A DNA stretch of 64,000 bases from contig DAOKYU010000003.1 in the NCBI GenBank assembly GCA_035325995.1, forward strand, positions 294,320 to 358,319. Reading direction: 5' to 3'. Positions 49,042 through 58,617 of this stretch are shown here, piece after piece. This stretch comes from Thermodesulfobacteriota bacterium. GTDB lineage: Bacteria > Desulfobacterota_D > UBA1144 > Nemesobacterales > UBA2774. The notes beneath the pieces are model-generated. The model worked only from the letters and a program-made list of their open reading frames with translations. It had not been told where the DNA came from and did no database searches. Position numbers and translations under genes: made by a program. Position 1 is the stretch's first letter. Every line of letters begins with the position of its first letter.

Positions 49042-50739
49042 ATGGCAATGTCAGAGGGCGGCCGTCTCGTCGCGAGAACGCTTCACGAGCTCGGCGTAAC
49101 CGATATATTCTCACTCGCAGGGGGGCACATCAACCCCGTCTACAAAGCCTGCCCCGATTTCGGCATAAGGATAATCGACACGCGCCACGAGCAGGGGGCG
49201 TCCATGGCCGCCGACGCCTACGGGAGGGCAGGTAGAAGGCCCGGCGTCTGCCTCGTAACGGCAGGGCCCGGCTTCACGAACACTCTCACCGGCATGGCGG
49301 CCTCCCGTCTCGCGAACTCGCCGCTGCTGGTAATATCAGGCAGATCGGGTGTCGAGGAGAACGACAGGCTGTCGCTCCAGGAGATAGACCAGGAGGGCAT
49401 GGCGGCCCACGTCGCCAAGTGGGCGAAAACGGTCTACGACACCCGCCGCATCCCCGAGTACGTCTCGAACGCCTTCAGGATAGCCTCTTCCGGCAGGCCC
49501 GGCCCGGTATATCTCGGCATGTCCTACGAAGTCCTCTATCCTTCATGCCCCGAAGAAGAAATAATCCCCTACGACACCTCCATCCACTCCGTAAGGACGA
49601 GGCCCGCCGAAGACGCAGTGGCCGGCCTCGCGGGCCTCCTCGCCTCCGCCGAAAGGCCGGTCGCGATAGCCGGGAGCGGCGCGTGGTACTCCCGCGCCGA
49701 GGAGGACCTACGCCTCTTTTTAGAAGCCGCCCCCATGCCGCTTTTCACGCTCAACGCCGGGCGTGGAATAATCCCCGACGGCGGGCCGCTTTCCTTCGGG
49801 GCGGCAGGCTCCTCGGCCCCGAACGGCTTTCGCGAAATCACGCAGTCGGCCGACCTCGTCATCCTCATGGGCGTCCGGCTCTCGATATACATCGGCTTCG
49901 GGCGGACGTTGAACCCCGAAGCGAAGATGGTCCAGATAGACACCGACCCCGGCGAGATAGGCAGGAACCGCCCCGCCGACCTCGGCATCGTCTCCGACCT
50001 CGGCGGCGCCCTCTCGGCCGTAACGCAATATCTCCGCGAAAACGGTATAGCGCCCGACTACTCCGGCTGGGTGAACGACTGCAAGGCCGTAAGGGATAAG
50101 AGATGGAAGGAATCCGGAGCTCTGAGACTCCCGAAAAAATCCCCGATGCATCCGGTCGCCATCGCCGCCGCCGTCGAGGACTTCCTCGGCCCCGGCGGCA
50201 CGCTCGTCGTCGATGGCGGCGATACGCAGGCGTGGGTGGACGGGAATTTCCGCGTGACAAGGCCCGGCGGCTACATCAAATGCGGCCCGCTCGGCTGCAT
50301 GGGCGTCGGCGTGCCGTTCGCCCTCGGCGCAAAGGCCGCCCGGCCGGACGAAAGCGTAGCCCTCATAACCGGCGACGGCGCTGTGGGAATGAACTTCATG
50401 GAATTCGACACGGCCCTCCGTCACGGCCTCCCGTTCGTCGCCGTCGTCTGTAACGACTCCGCGTGGGGCATGACGAAGCACCAGATCGAGATAACCTACG
50501 GCGAGGGGGCAAAGGCCCCGGGCGTCGAGCTCGGCCGGACGCCCTTTCACGAGATACTTAAGGCCATGGGCGGCCACGGCGAGCTCGTCGAAAAACCCGA
50601 AGACCTCACGCCCGCGCTCGAAAGGGCGTTCGCTTCGGAAAAACCCGCGCTCGTTAACGTAGTCTCCGACCCCGACGCCGTAAGCGGGGCGACCCGCGTG
50701 ATTACCGAAATGATGATGTCCGCGAATAATAAAAGATAA
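49042..50739 (+). CDS. Thiamine-diphosphate enzyme (acetolactate synthase-like)
   Basis: The three-domain ThDP fold is complete: catalytic Glu in RHEQGASMAADAYGR (about 48-60), FAD/ADP-like middle domain (about 190-320) and the ThDP motif GDG...N (ITGDGAVGMNFMEFDTAL, then CND). At 565 aa it resembles acetolactate synthase, oxalyl-CoA decarboxylase and 2-hydroxyacyl-CoA lyase; these cannot be parted by eye. No small regulatory subunit is near, which argues against a biosynthetic acetolactate synthase. GGAGG precedes ATG 49042. Its stop is 15 bases from the lepA stop. Confidence 0.85.
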   Translation: MAMSEGGRLVARTLHELGVTDIFSLAGGHINPVYKACPDFGIRIIDTRHEQGASMAADAYGRAGRRPGVCLVTAGPGFTNTLTGMAASRLANSPLLVISGRSGVEENDRLSLQEIDQEGMAAHVAKWAKTVYDTRRIPEYVSNAFRIASSGRPGPVYLGMSYEVLYPSCPEEEIIPYDTSIHSVRTRPAEDAVAGLAGLLASAERPVAIAGSGAWYSRAEEDLRLFLEAAPMPLFTLNAGRGIIPDGGPLSFGAAGSSAPNGFREITQSADLVILMGVRLSIYIGFGRTLNPEAKMVQIDTDPGEIGRNRPADLGIVSDLGGALSAVTQYLRENGIAPDYSGWVNDCKAVRDKRWKESGALRLPKKSPMHPVAIAAAVEDFLGPGGTLVVDGGDTQAWVDGNFRVTRPGGYIKCGPLGCMGVGVPFALGAKAARPDESVALITGDGAVGMNFMEFDTALRHGLPFVAVVCNDSAWGMTKHQIEITYGEGAKAPGVELGRTPFHEILKAMGGHGELVEKPEDLTPALERAFASEKPALVNVVSDPDAVSGATRVITEMMMSANNKR

Positions 50740-50754
50740 CCCGGGCAGGGCCGC

Positions 50755-52548
50755 TCAGGTCTTGAGGACCGCGAGGAAGGCCTCCTGCGGTATCTCGATC
50801 TTCCCGATTTGCTTAAGGCGCTTCTTTCCTTCCTTCTGCTTTTCGAGGAGCTTTCTCTTTCTGGTGACGTCCCCGCCGTAACACTTCGCCGTAACGTCCT
50901 TTCTCACGGCCTTTACGGATTCGCGGGCGACGATCCTGTTCCCTATGGCGGCCTGTATCACGACCTCGTAGAGCTGCCTCGGTATGAGGCTCCGCAATTT
51001 CGCTATAAGCTCCCGTCCCCTCTCGAACGCCTTCTCCTTGTGGACGATTATCGAAAGGGCGTCCACCGGATCGCCGTTCACGAGGACGTCGAGCTTGATA
51101 AGGCTCGACTGCAGGTACCCGATAGGCTCGTAATCCATCGACGCGTACCCGCGCGTGGCCGACTTCAGCTTGTCGTAAAAATCGAACACTATTTCCGAAA
51201 GCGGTATCTCGTACTCTATGATTACCCTGTCCTGCGTTATGTACCTTATATCCTTCTGCATGCCGCGCTTCTTTATGCAGAGGTCGAATATCGCCCCCAG
51301 GTAGGTATTCGGCGTATGTATCGATATCTTTACGTAAGGCTCCTCGATCATCTCTATCTTGTCGGGCGTCGGGAGCTCGCTCGGATTGTTGACGTACGTG
51401 ACTTCTCCCTTCTTGTCCGTCGCCCTGTAAACGACCGTCGGCGCGGTCGTTATCAGCTCCAGCTCAAACTCCCTTTCGAGCCTTTCCTTTACTATCTCCA
51501 GGTGCAGGAGCCCGAGGAACCCGCACCTGAATCCGAACCCGAGCGCTATGGACGTCTCGGGCTCGTATACCAGCGACGAGTCGTTAAGCCCCAGCTTTTC
51601 GAGAGCCTCCCTCAGCTTGTCGTAATCCCCGGGGTCGATAGGGTAAAGCCCGCTGAACACCATCGGCTTCATCACCCTGAATCCCGCGAGCGGCTTCTCC
51701 GTCGGCCGGAGCGCGCTCGTTATCGTGTCGCCGACCTTGGCCTCGCTTATGTCCTTTATCGACGCCGACACGAACCCGACTTCTCCGGTCCCGAGCTCTT
51801 TCACCTCGACCGCCATCGCCGAGAATACCCCGAGCTTCTTCACCTCGAAGGTCTTCCCCGTGGACATGAACTTTATCTCCTCACCGAGGCTGATCTTCCC
51901 CTCGTACACCCTTATAAGCATCACCACGCCCTGGTACGAGTCGAACCAGCTATCGAAAATGAGAGACTTCAGCGGCAGGCCCGACTTGTCCTCGGGAGCG
52001 GGTATCCGCTTCACTATCGCTTCCAGTATATCCTTCGTACCCGTCCCCACCTTCGCGCTCGCCGGTATCGCGTCCTCGGCGCTTATCCCTATAACGTCCT
52101 CTATCTCCTTCTTGACCCTCTCCGGGTCGGCAGAGGGGAGGTCTATCTTGTTTATGACCGGTATCAGCTCCAGCCCCTCGTCGGCTGCCAGGTATGCGTT
52201 CGCGACGGTCTGCGCCTCTACGCCCTGCGAGGCGTCCACGACCAGGAGCGCCCCCTCGCACGCCATGAGGCTTCTCGACACTTCGTAGCTGAAATCGACG
52301 TGCCCGGGGGTATCTATGAGGTTAAACTCGTACCTTATCCCGTCGTCGGCCGTGTAATAGATCCTCACGGCCTGCGCCTTTATGGTTATGCCCCTCTCCC
52401 TTTCCAGGTCCATCTTGTCGAGGAACTGCTCGGTCTTCTCCCGCTCGGACAGGGTCCCCGTAAATTCGAGCAGCCTGTCCGCGAGCGTGGATTTCCCGTG
52501 GTCCACGTGCGCGATAATAGAAAAATTTCTTATGTATCTGGGTTCCAT
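50755..52548 (-). CDS. lepA: Elongation factor 4
   Basis: LepA is a translational GTPase that back-translocates ribosomes. G1 is AHVDHGKSTLAD, G3 is DTPGH and G4 is NKIDLP, with the EF-G-like domains and the LepA-specific C-terminal domain (EIPQEAFLAVLKT end). At 597 aa the length is standard. Promoter TTGAAT-16-TATACT (52593-52620) and a 6-bp hairpin in the leader (52568-52583) precede ATG 52548. Confidence 0.97.
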   Translation of the reverse strand: MEPRYIRNFSIIAHVDHGKSTLADRLLEFTGTLSEREKTEQFLDKMDLERERGITIKAQAVRIYYTADDGIRYEFNLIDTPGHVDFSYEVSRSLMACEGALLVVDASQGVEAQTVANAYLAADEGLELIPVINKIDLPSADPERVKKEIEDVIGISAEDAIPASAKVGTGTKDILEAIVKRIPAPEDKSGLPLKSLIFDSWFDSYQGVVMLIRVYEGKISLGEEIKFMSTGKTFEVKKLGVFSAMAVEVKELGTGEVGFVSASIKDISEAKVGDTITSALRPTEKPLAGFRVMKPMVFSGLYPIDPGDYDKLREALEKLGLNDSSLVYEPETSIALGFGFRCGFLGLLHLEIVKERLEREFELELITTAPTVVYRATDKKGEVTYVNNPSELPTPDKIEMIEEPYVKISIHTPNTYLGAIFDLCIKKRGMQKDIRYITQDRVIIEYEIPLSEIVFDFYDKLKSATRGYASMDYEPIGYLQSSLIKLDVLVNGDPVDALSIIVHKEKAFERGRELIAKLRSLIPRQLYEVVIQAAIGNRIVARESVKAVRKDVTAKCYGGDVTRKRKLLEKQKEGKKRLKQIGKIEIPQEAFLAVLKT

Positions 52549-52567
52549 AAAATTGAGCTGAGAACAG

Positions 52568-52620
52568 CCGCCGTCAGCGGCGGAAAAGAGCTAGTATATA
52601 GGAAAAAGGAGCATATTCAA
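52568..52620 (-). promoter_or_regulatory. lepA promoter and leader hairpin
   Basis: Minus strand: TTGAAT (52615-52620), 16-bp spacer, TATACT (52593-52598). The short leader contains CCGCCG-TCAG-CGGCGG (52568-52583), a strong stem about 20 bases before the ATG. Confidence 0.45.
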
Positions 52621-52695
52621 CCGGGGGGCGGAAATGCGGGTGAAGTCTGCCTCCCACGCCGGGGCCGTCCGCCGCCTTCGGGGTAAGGCCATGTA

Positions 52696-55600
52696 TCAGT
52701 CCTCCCCGATCAGTACCTCGTATAACACCCTGCTCAGCTCCTCTATGCTGTAAGGCTTCGTAACCACGCCCTTAAATCCGTACTCGTCGTACTTCGCCAT
52801 GACGGGATCGTTCGAATAGCCGCTCGAAACTACAGCCCTCACTCCGGGGTCTATTTCCAGGAGCCTCGTGAACGCCTCCTTTCCTCCCATGCCGCCCGGC
52901 ACGGTAAGGTCGAACATAACGGCGTCGAAGGGCTCTCCCGCCTCTTTGGCTTCCAGATATTTCGTTATTGCCTCCTGCCCGTCCGCCGCCGCTTCGACTC
53001 TGTACCCGAGGCGCTTCATCATATCCCCGGCCACCTGCCTCACCGTCTCCTCGTCGTCCATTATAAGGATTTTCCCCTCCCCGTTCCTGAGCCCGCTCTC
53101 TCCGTCCATGTGCGCGGCCTTTCTGGCCGCCGCCGGAAGGTATACGTCGAACTTCGTCCCCACCCCGATCTCCGACTCCACATCTATGCTCCCGTCGTGG
53201 TTCTTCACTATCGAATACACCGTCGCGAGGCCGAGCCCGCTCCCCTTCTGTTTTGTCGTAAAGTAGGGGTCGAATATCTTCTCCACGAGGTCTTCCGTCA
53301 TGCCGATCCCGCTGTCGGCGATCGATATTTTTATATAATTTCCATCCTCTCCGCACTCCGGCCCTTTCCCGTTCGTGTTCGCGGCGCTTACGGTTATGAC
53401 TCCCCCGTCCGGCATGGCCTGGTCCGAGTTTATAACCAGGTTATGTATAACCTGGCTTATCTGCCCCCCGTCCACCTCCGCCGGCCAGAGGTCGTCGGCT
53501 ATATCGAAGTCGCATCTCACCTTCGACCCGCTCACCGCGAACGAGGCCGTGTCCCTTATGAGGTCCCCCAGGGTATGCACGTACTCCTTCACGGGGGCCC
53601 CGCCCTTCGAGAACGTCAGGAGCTGCGAAGTGAGGTCCCTCGCCCTGAGGGATGCGTTCTCCGCCTCGGTCAGCCTGGTATATATCCTGTCCGAGGACTT
53701 TAGGTGCATCTTGGAGACCGAAATGTTCCCGAGTATCACGGTAAGGAGGTTGTTGAAGTCGTGGGCTATCCCGCCCGCGAGAACCCCGAGGGACTCGAGC
53801 TTCTCCGCCTTGAAAAGCTCGTCCTCGTATCTCTTCCTGTCCGTTATGTCCCTGAATATGCCCACGTACCGGAGCTCCCCCGCGGCGGTTTCGAACGCCC
53901 TTCCCGAGCTTTCGAGCCACCTCCACGTCCCGTTCCTGTGCCTGTGCCTGAATACGGTCTTCCCCGGGGAGCGGGTGGCTATGATCCTGCTGAACTCTTT
54001 CATCACGTTCGGGGTGTCGTCCGGATGGACGTTTCCGAACATGCTCTTCCCGAGCAGCTCGTCCGGGTCGTAGCCGAGCGATTCCCTGAAATTAGGACTC
54101 AGGTAAAGGAACTTCCCTTCCTCGCTCGATTCCACTATTATGTCGTAATTATTCTCTACGAGCGTCCTGTATCTCTCGGCGCTTTCGAACAACAGGTCCT
54201 CGGCCTTTTTAAGGTCGGTTATGTCTATCATTATCCCCTTCAGGCCCGTGGCCTTTCCGTCCTCGACCCCGACGCTGACAATATCCCTCATCCACACGAC
54301 CCTTCCGTCGGCCGCTATCATCCTGTATTCGATTACGTGGTCCCTGAGCGACTCCGTCGAGGTCTTGCAATAGCTCACCACCCTCTCGCGGTCCTCCGGG
54401 TGTAGCTTCTCGGTCCAGAATCCATCGTTCCCGAGCCACTCCTCCGCGGTGTATCCGAGTATGCGCTCGACCTGCCTGCTTACGAACGTGAACCTGAAGG
54501 ACTCCGGCTCCGCCTCCCAGACTATACCGTCTACTGTATTGACGAGGTTCTCGTACTGCTGCTGTGATTGAAGGAAAGCGATTTCCACCTTCTTTCTCTC
54601 CGTCATATCCTCGACGACCGACATCCCGCCTATTATGTTCCCCGACGCGTCGCGGAGCGGGGCGGTGGATACCATTATGTAAAGGGAAACGCCCCCCGTC
54701 GTCGACCTGTAAAATCCCTCCCTGCTCGCGCTCTCGCCGCGTACGGCCTTCTCGTGTATCTCGTTGAACGACTTGTCCGTGAGGTCGTGTATGTCGAGGC
54801 CGGTTATCTTCTCCTTCGAGGATTGCATGATCTCCGCGTGGCGCTCGTTGGTCTGCGTGATGACGAGGTCCTGGCCGTACGTGTATACGCCGACGGGAGT
54901 CTGCTCGAAGAGGGTCCTGTACCTTTCCTCCGATTCCTTAAGCGCCTCGGCGTGCTTTGCGTTATTGACGGCTATTTCGATCTGCGAGGCTATGAGCTTC
55001 AGAAGGTTAAGCTCTTCTTCGTCGAAGGCGTTCTTTCTGAGGGAATTGATATTGATGCACCCTATAGTATTTCCCATGTGCTTTATGGGCATCGATGCGT
55101 AGCTCTTCGTCCCCGCCTCCCTTCCCGCGGCCCCGATAACCGTGTCGCTTTCTATGTCGGGGCAATATATATCCTCACCCTCGATTATCGTTTTCCACGT
55201 GAAGCCCAGGGGGTGAGGTATTCTCTTCATCTTTTCAGTGAACCACTCCGGGTAGCCGCAGTGGGCCTTGATCACGGCTTCGTTTCCCTCCGCGAAATAG
55301 ATGGATATGAAGTCCGTTCCCTCGATGCTCCGGTGCATGGTGTCGACCGCATTCTCCATGACCTGGTCCAGGTTTATCGAGCTGTGAACGCTCCGGGTTA
55401 TCGCGCTCAGTATCTCCTCGTACCTCTTTTTCTTCGACAGCTCGCCGAGCTTCTGCTTTATGTCCTCCTCCGATTTCCTGAGCGCCTCTGCCTGCTTCGC
55501 GTTATTTATCGCAACTTCGAGCTGCCTCGCCACTATCTGGAGCATGTCGAGGTCCTCCACCGAAAAGGCGTCCTTTTCCTGTGAGTGTATGTGTATGCAT

Positions 55601-57327
55601 CCGACGGTCCGGTTGTCGGACCATATGGGCATCGACAGATAGCTCTTCGTTCCGAATTCCTTTCCCGCGGGGCCGATCGTCTGGTCGAGGTCCGTGTCGG
55701 ATACGTATCTCGCCTTTCTGTCGAGGATGGTTTTCCACGTGGCTCCGACAGGATACGGGACCCTTTTAACCCTCTTCACATACCGGGCCGAGTGGCCCCT
55801 GTTGGCCTTCATCACGGCGTCCGTGCCTTCCACCATGAAAATAACGACGTTCGTCGCTCCTTCCACGTTCCTGTTGAGGGCGTCGACGGCGTTATCGAAA
55901 ACCTCTCCGAGGTCGAGCGACCTGTGAACGCTCTCGGTGACGGCCCTTATTATAGATTCGTACCTGCTCTTTTTCGAAAGCCGCTCGACGTGCTGCTTGA
56001 GCTCCTCCTCCGTCTTCTTGAGGTCGGTCATGTCTATGACGTTCGCTACGAACACCCGGAGCCCCTTGTAGTTCGACAGCTGCATATACGCTTCTACGGG
56101 ATATTTCGTCCCGTTCTTTCTCCGGTGGACGCAATTGAACCTCATCTTCTCCCTTCCGCCGTGAACGAGCGGCTCCAGCTTCCTGAAGAAATCGGGCGTG
56201 AGGCCGGGGTTCAGGTCTTCGGGCGTCATCTCTCTCAATTCCTCGAGCGTATATCCCAGGTTATCCCTCGCGCCCTTATTGACCTGGAGGAACCTGAAGG
56301 TCCCCGCGTCGAATATGTATATCTCGTTGATGGCTTCTTCGAGTATCTCGGCGAAGTGAGTTGCCATTTCCTTTGCAGTCGTTCTCTCTATAGCGACAGT
56401 CGCCAGCCTTACGACCGTGTCGACGAGGACCAGCTCGTCCGGAACCGGCGCCCGGGGCTCGTTGTAATACATCGCGAACGTCCCGAGAACCTTATCTTCG
56501 GACGAGATTATCGGTATCGACCAGCACGCACGGAGCGAATGTTCGAGGGCAAGATGCCGGTATTCGTCCCAGAGGGGGTCTTCGGCTATGTCGGTCACTA
56601 TAACCGGGGCCTTTCGGTATGCGGCTGTGCCGCACGAGCCTGTAGCGGGTCCTATCTCTGAACCGTCGATGGCTCTCACATACCCTTCCGGTAGGCTCGG
56701 GGCCGCGCCATGCCTGAGACGCTTCCCGCTTTCATCTATAATCAGAAACGAGCAGAGCATCCCGTTCGCCAGCTTTTCTATCTCGCTGCATATAAGCTCA
56801 AGCGTTCGGTAAAGCGGGTTGTTTCCGGCCATGCTCTCGAACACCTTCTTCTCGATGTTCAGCATGGAGAGGGCCATCTTTTGCTCCGTTATGTCTTCGC
56901 ACGCGATCTTGGCGAATCCATCTCCGCTCTCGGTCCGGATGGTCTTGGCATTTTCCCTGACCCATATAACGTTTCCGTCCTTTTTGACCTTCCGCGCCTC
57001 CCATCTGTACTCGATACCGGGATTGTCGAAGGAGATTTTAAGCCTCTCGGCCACGCATTCCCTGTCGCCGGGGTGAAATACATCGAGAACGGGCTTCCCC
57101 ACGAGCTCCTCCTCGGAAAAACCCAGGCCCGACGTGCTGGTCGAGTTCGCGGCGATAACTATTCCGCTGCTGTCCACGGTGAAATACATGAACGGACTGA
57201 ATTCGTAAAAGGACTTATAGGAAAGGTCCTTACCGGTACGGGACTCCTTTTTTGAAGAGGTCTTTCCTTCAGCCTGCCCCGAAGGCGTATCCGTTTTCTT
57301 CGCCTGCCCTGTGTAAAGTTTACTCAT
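52696..57327 (-). CDS. Multi-sensor hybrid histidine kinase, 1543 aa
   Basis: A soluble sensor chain with no membrane span. In order: PAS (about 38-150), GAF (165-315), PAS (325-445), GAF (455-625), GAF (630-790), three PAS (800-920, 925-1045, 1050-1170), HisKA with His1189 in GIAHDFNNLL, HATPase (N box HNLVINSDQAMPDGG near 1296, G box DSGIGM near 1342) and a receiver domain with Asp1473 in MFDLTVPG. GAF two and three are alike and start with the same KK-x-RYE motif, a tandem duplication. No DNA-binding output is fused; the receiver may pass phosphate onward or inhibit. Signals and partner are unknown. Transcribed alone. Confidence 0.93.
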   Translation of the reverse strand: MSKLYTGQAKKTDTPSGQAEGKTSSKKESRTGKDLSYKSFYEFSPFMYFTVDSSGIVIAANSTSTSGLGFSEEELVGKPVLDVFHPGDRECVAERLKISFDNPGIEYRWEARKVKKDGNVIWVRENAKTIRTESGDGFAKIACEDITEQKMALSMLNIEKKVFESMAGNNPLYRTLELICSEIEKLANGMLCSFLIIDESGKRLRHGAAPSLPEGYVRAIDGSEIGPATGSCGTAAYRKAPVIVTDIAEDPLWDEYRHLALEHSLRACWSIPIISSEDKVLGTFAMYYNEPRAPVPDELVLVDTVVRLATVAIERTTAKEMATHFAEILEEAINEIYIFDAGTFRFLQVNKGARDNLGYTLEELREMTPEDLNPGLTPDFFRKLEPLVHGGREKMRFNCVHRRKNGTKYPVEAYMQLSNYKGLRVFVANVIDMTDLKKTEEELKQHVERLSKKSRYESIIRAVTESVHRSLDLGEVFDNAVDALNRNVEGATNVVIFMVEGTDAVMKANRGHSARYVKRVKRVPYPVGATWKTILDRKARYVSDTDLDQTIGPAGKEFGTKSYLSMPIWSDNRTVGCIHIHSQEKDAFSVEDLDMLQIVARQLEVAINNAKQAEALRKSEEDIKQKLGELSKKKRYEEILSAITRSVHSSINLDQVMENAVDTMHRSIEGTDFISIYFAEGNEAVIKAHCGYPEWFTEKMKRIPHPLGFTWKTIIEGEDIYCPDIESDTVIGAAGREAGTKSYASMPIKHMGNTIGCININSLRKNAFDEEELNLLKLIASQIEIAVNNAKHAEALKESEERYRTLFEQTPVGVYTYGQDLVITQTNERHAEIMQSSKEKITGLDIHDLTDKSFNEIHEKAVRGESASREGFYRSTTGGVSLYIMVSTAPLRDASGNIIGGMSVVEDMTERKKVEIAFLQSQQQYENLVNTVDGIVWEAEPESFRFTFVSRQVERILGYTAEEWLGNDGFWTEKLHPEDRERVVSYCKTSTESLRDHVIEYRMIAADGRVVWMRDIVSVGVEDGKATGLKGIMIDITDLKKAEDLLFESAERYRTLVENNYDIIVESSEEGKFLYLSPNFRESLGYDPDELLGKSMFGNVHPDDTPNVMKEFSRIIATRSPGKTVFRHRHRNGTWRWLESSGRAFETAAGELRYVGIFRDITDRKRYEDELFKAEKLESLGVLAGGIAHDFNNLLTVILGNISVSKMHLKSSDRIYTRLTEAENASLRARDLTSQLLTFSKGGAPVKEYVHTLGDLIRDTASFAVSGSKVRCDFDIADDLWPAEVDGGQISQVIHNLVINSDQAMPDGGVITVSAANTNGKGPECGEDGNYIKISIADSGIGMTEDLVEKIFDPYFTTKQKGSGLGLATVYSIVKNHDGSIDVESEIGVGTKFDVYLPAAARKAAHMDGESGLRNGEGKILIMDDEETVRQVAGDMMKRLGYRVEAAADGQEAITKYLEAKEAGEPFDAVMFDLTVPGGMGGKEAFTRLLEIDPGVRAVVSSGYSNDPVMAKYDEYGFKGVVTKPYSIEELSRVLYEVLIGED

Positions 57328-57594
57328 ATACGCCGTCTGACATCTGAATCTGGCAAACTTTGCCGGCGGGTATGGGAATCGTAGTCGTCGGATGGTATGA
57401 GCCGGCTTCTTCGGAGAATCCCCGTCTCCTTATGCCTGAGCGAGCTTTCTGCGTACCACTGTCGGCCTTGCGTCGGGCCCATGTCCGGGCCGCTTTTCCC
57501 TAATTCTATGCCTCATGCAGTTTTGTTTCAATACCAAATTATGCCGGTTCCAACGCCGGGAAAGCCATAGCGGGCGTGTATAATTAATCCCTGC

Positions 57595-58221
57595 ATGCGT
57601 ACGCTTCCGTTTTGCAAGATACCGTATTCGCTCATACTGACGACCCTTCTCCTGATAACGCCTGTTTTCTCCGCGTCCGGCGGTGAGGACGGCAAGAATC
57701 TCTGGCAGCCCACCGAAGGGGCCGAGCTCATAGGCAAACCGGCTCCCGGTCTCTCCGGGCTCACGTGGCTCAACTCGGGGCCCCTCTGCATCGAAGACCT
57801 CAGGGGCAAGGTCGTCCTCATACGCTTCTGGCTGGTCGGCTGCCCCTACTGCGAAAATACGGCTCCGGCCCTCGCCGGGCTCCACGGGAAGTACGGCGGC
57901 GACGGGCTCGTGGTCATAGGGATTCATCACCCGAAATCCGAAAGGACGAAGGACGACGCCCTCGTCCTTAAAGCGGCGAAGGGGCTCGGGTTCGGGTTCC
58001 CCGTAGCCTAGGACAGGGACTGGAAGGTCATAAACGCGTACTGGCTCGACGTCGCCCGGCGCTCCTACACCTCGTCGAGCATACTGATAGACAAAAAGGG
58101 GATTATAAGATTCGTCCACGACGGCGGGGAATTTTACAGGAGCGAAGACAACCCCGACGCCGACCTCGCGTACAAAACCATAGACCGCAAAATAAGAGAG
58201 CTCTTCGATGAAACCCCCTGA
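57595..58221 (+). pseudogene. Thiol-disulfide (TlpA/AhpC-like) protein gene broken by one TAG
   Basis: The protein has a signal peptide (about 1-27), then GKVVLIRFWLVGCPYCENTAPAL with the CPYC site (Cys83, Cys86) and VVIGIHHPKSER. Codon 139 is TAG (58009-58011). The same frame then runs on without another stop to 58221, with DRDWKVINAYW and SILIDKKGIIRFVHDGG, the expected second half of the fold. Relatives often read PVAQDND-like here, so a single CAG to TAG change is the simplest reading. TAG is an ordinary stop in other genes of this window. Recent mutation, suppression and a sequencing error all remain possible. Confidence 0.8.
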
Positions 58222-58617
58222 CTTCAACTCTCAATGTTTGTCATTCCCGAATGCTTGTATCGGGAATCCAGCACGCCACGCGTGCACGAATCCGACGCCG
58301 CGGCTGTAAGCCGCGACCCCACACTTCTGTCATTCTGAACTTGTTTCAGAATCTCGTTTTTATCCTTTGTTTTCTGGGGGGCACCTTTTAAAAAGGGGGT
58401 GGACAGTGTCCGCAGACACCCGGCATGGCAAGAGACTTGGCCATTTTCACCTTAGCTCCGACTGACGTCTCTGCTCTTGAACCCCCCCCTTGGAAAAAGG
58501 CCTGTCGCGGCGAAGGCTGCGCCGAAGCCGGAGGGGTATGGGGCGATTTCTCCTTGGTTTTTCTTTCTTCTCCACATGAAAGAGCCGGGATGAGCGGGCA
58601 CCTCGGCCGTTTCTTTC
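58222..58617. repeat. Gene-free block with mosaic repeats, locus D
   Basis: Holds the GTCATTCCCGA...TCGGGAATCCAG element (58240-58271), then the stretch 58271-58295 identical to 46557-46581, then AGCCGCGACCCCAC at about 58307 followed by TGTCATTCTGAACTTG, as in locus B. The stretch 58380-58617 contains GGACAGTGTCCGCAGACA (dyad-like) and is otherwise unexplained; no gene seen. Confidence 0.7.
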
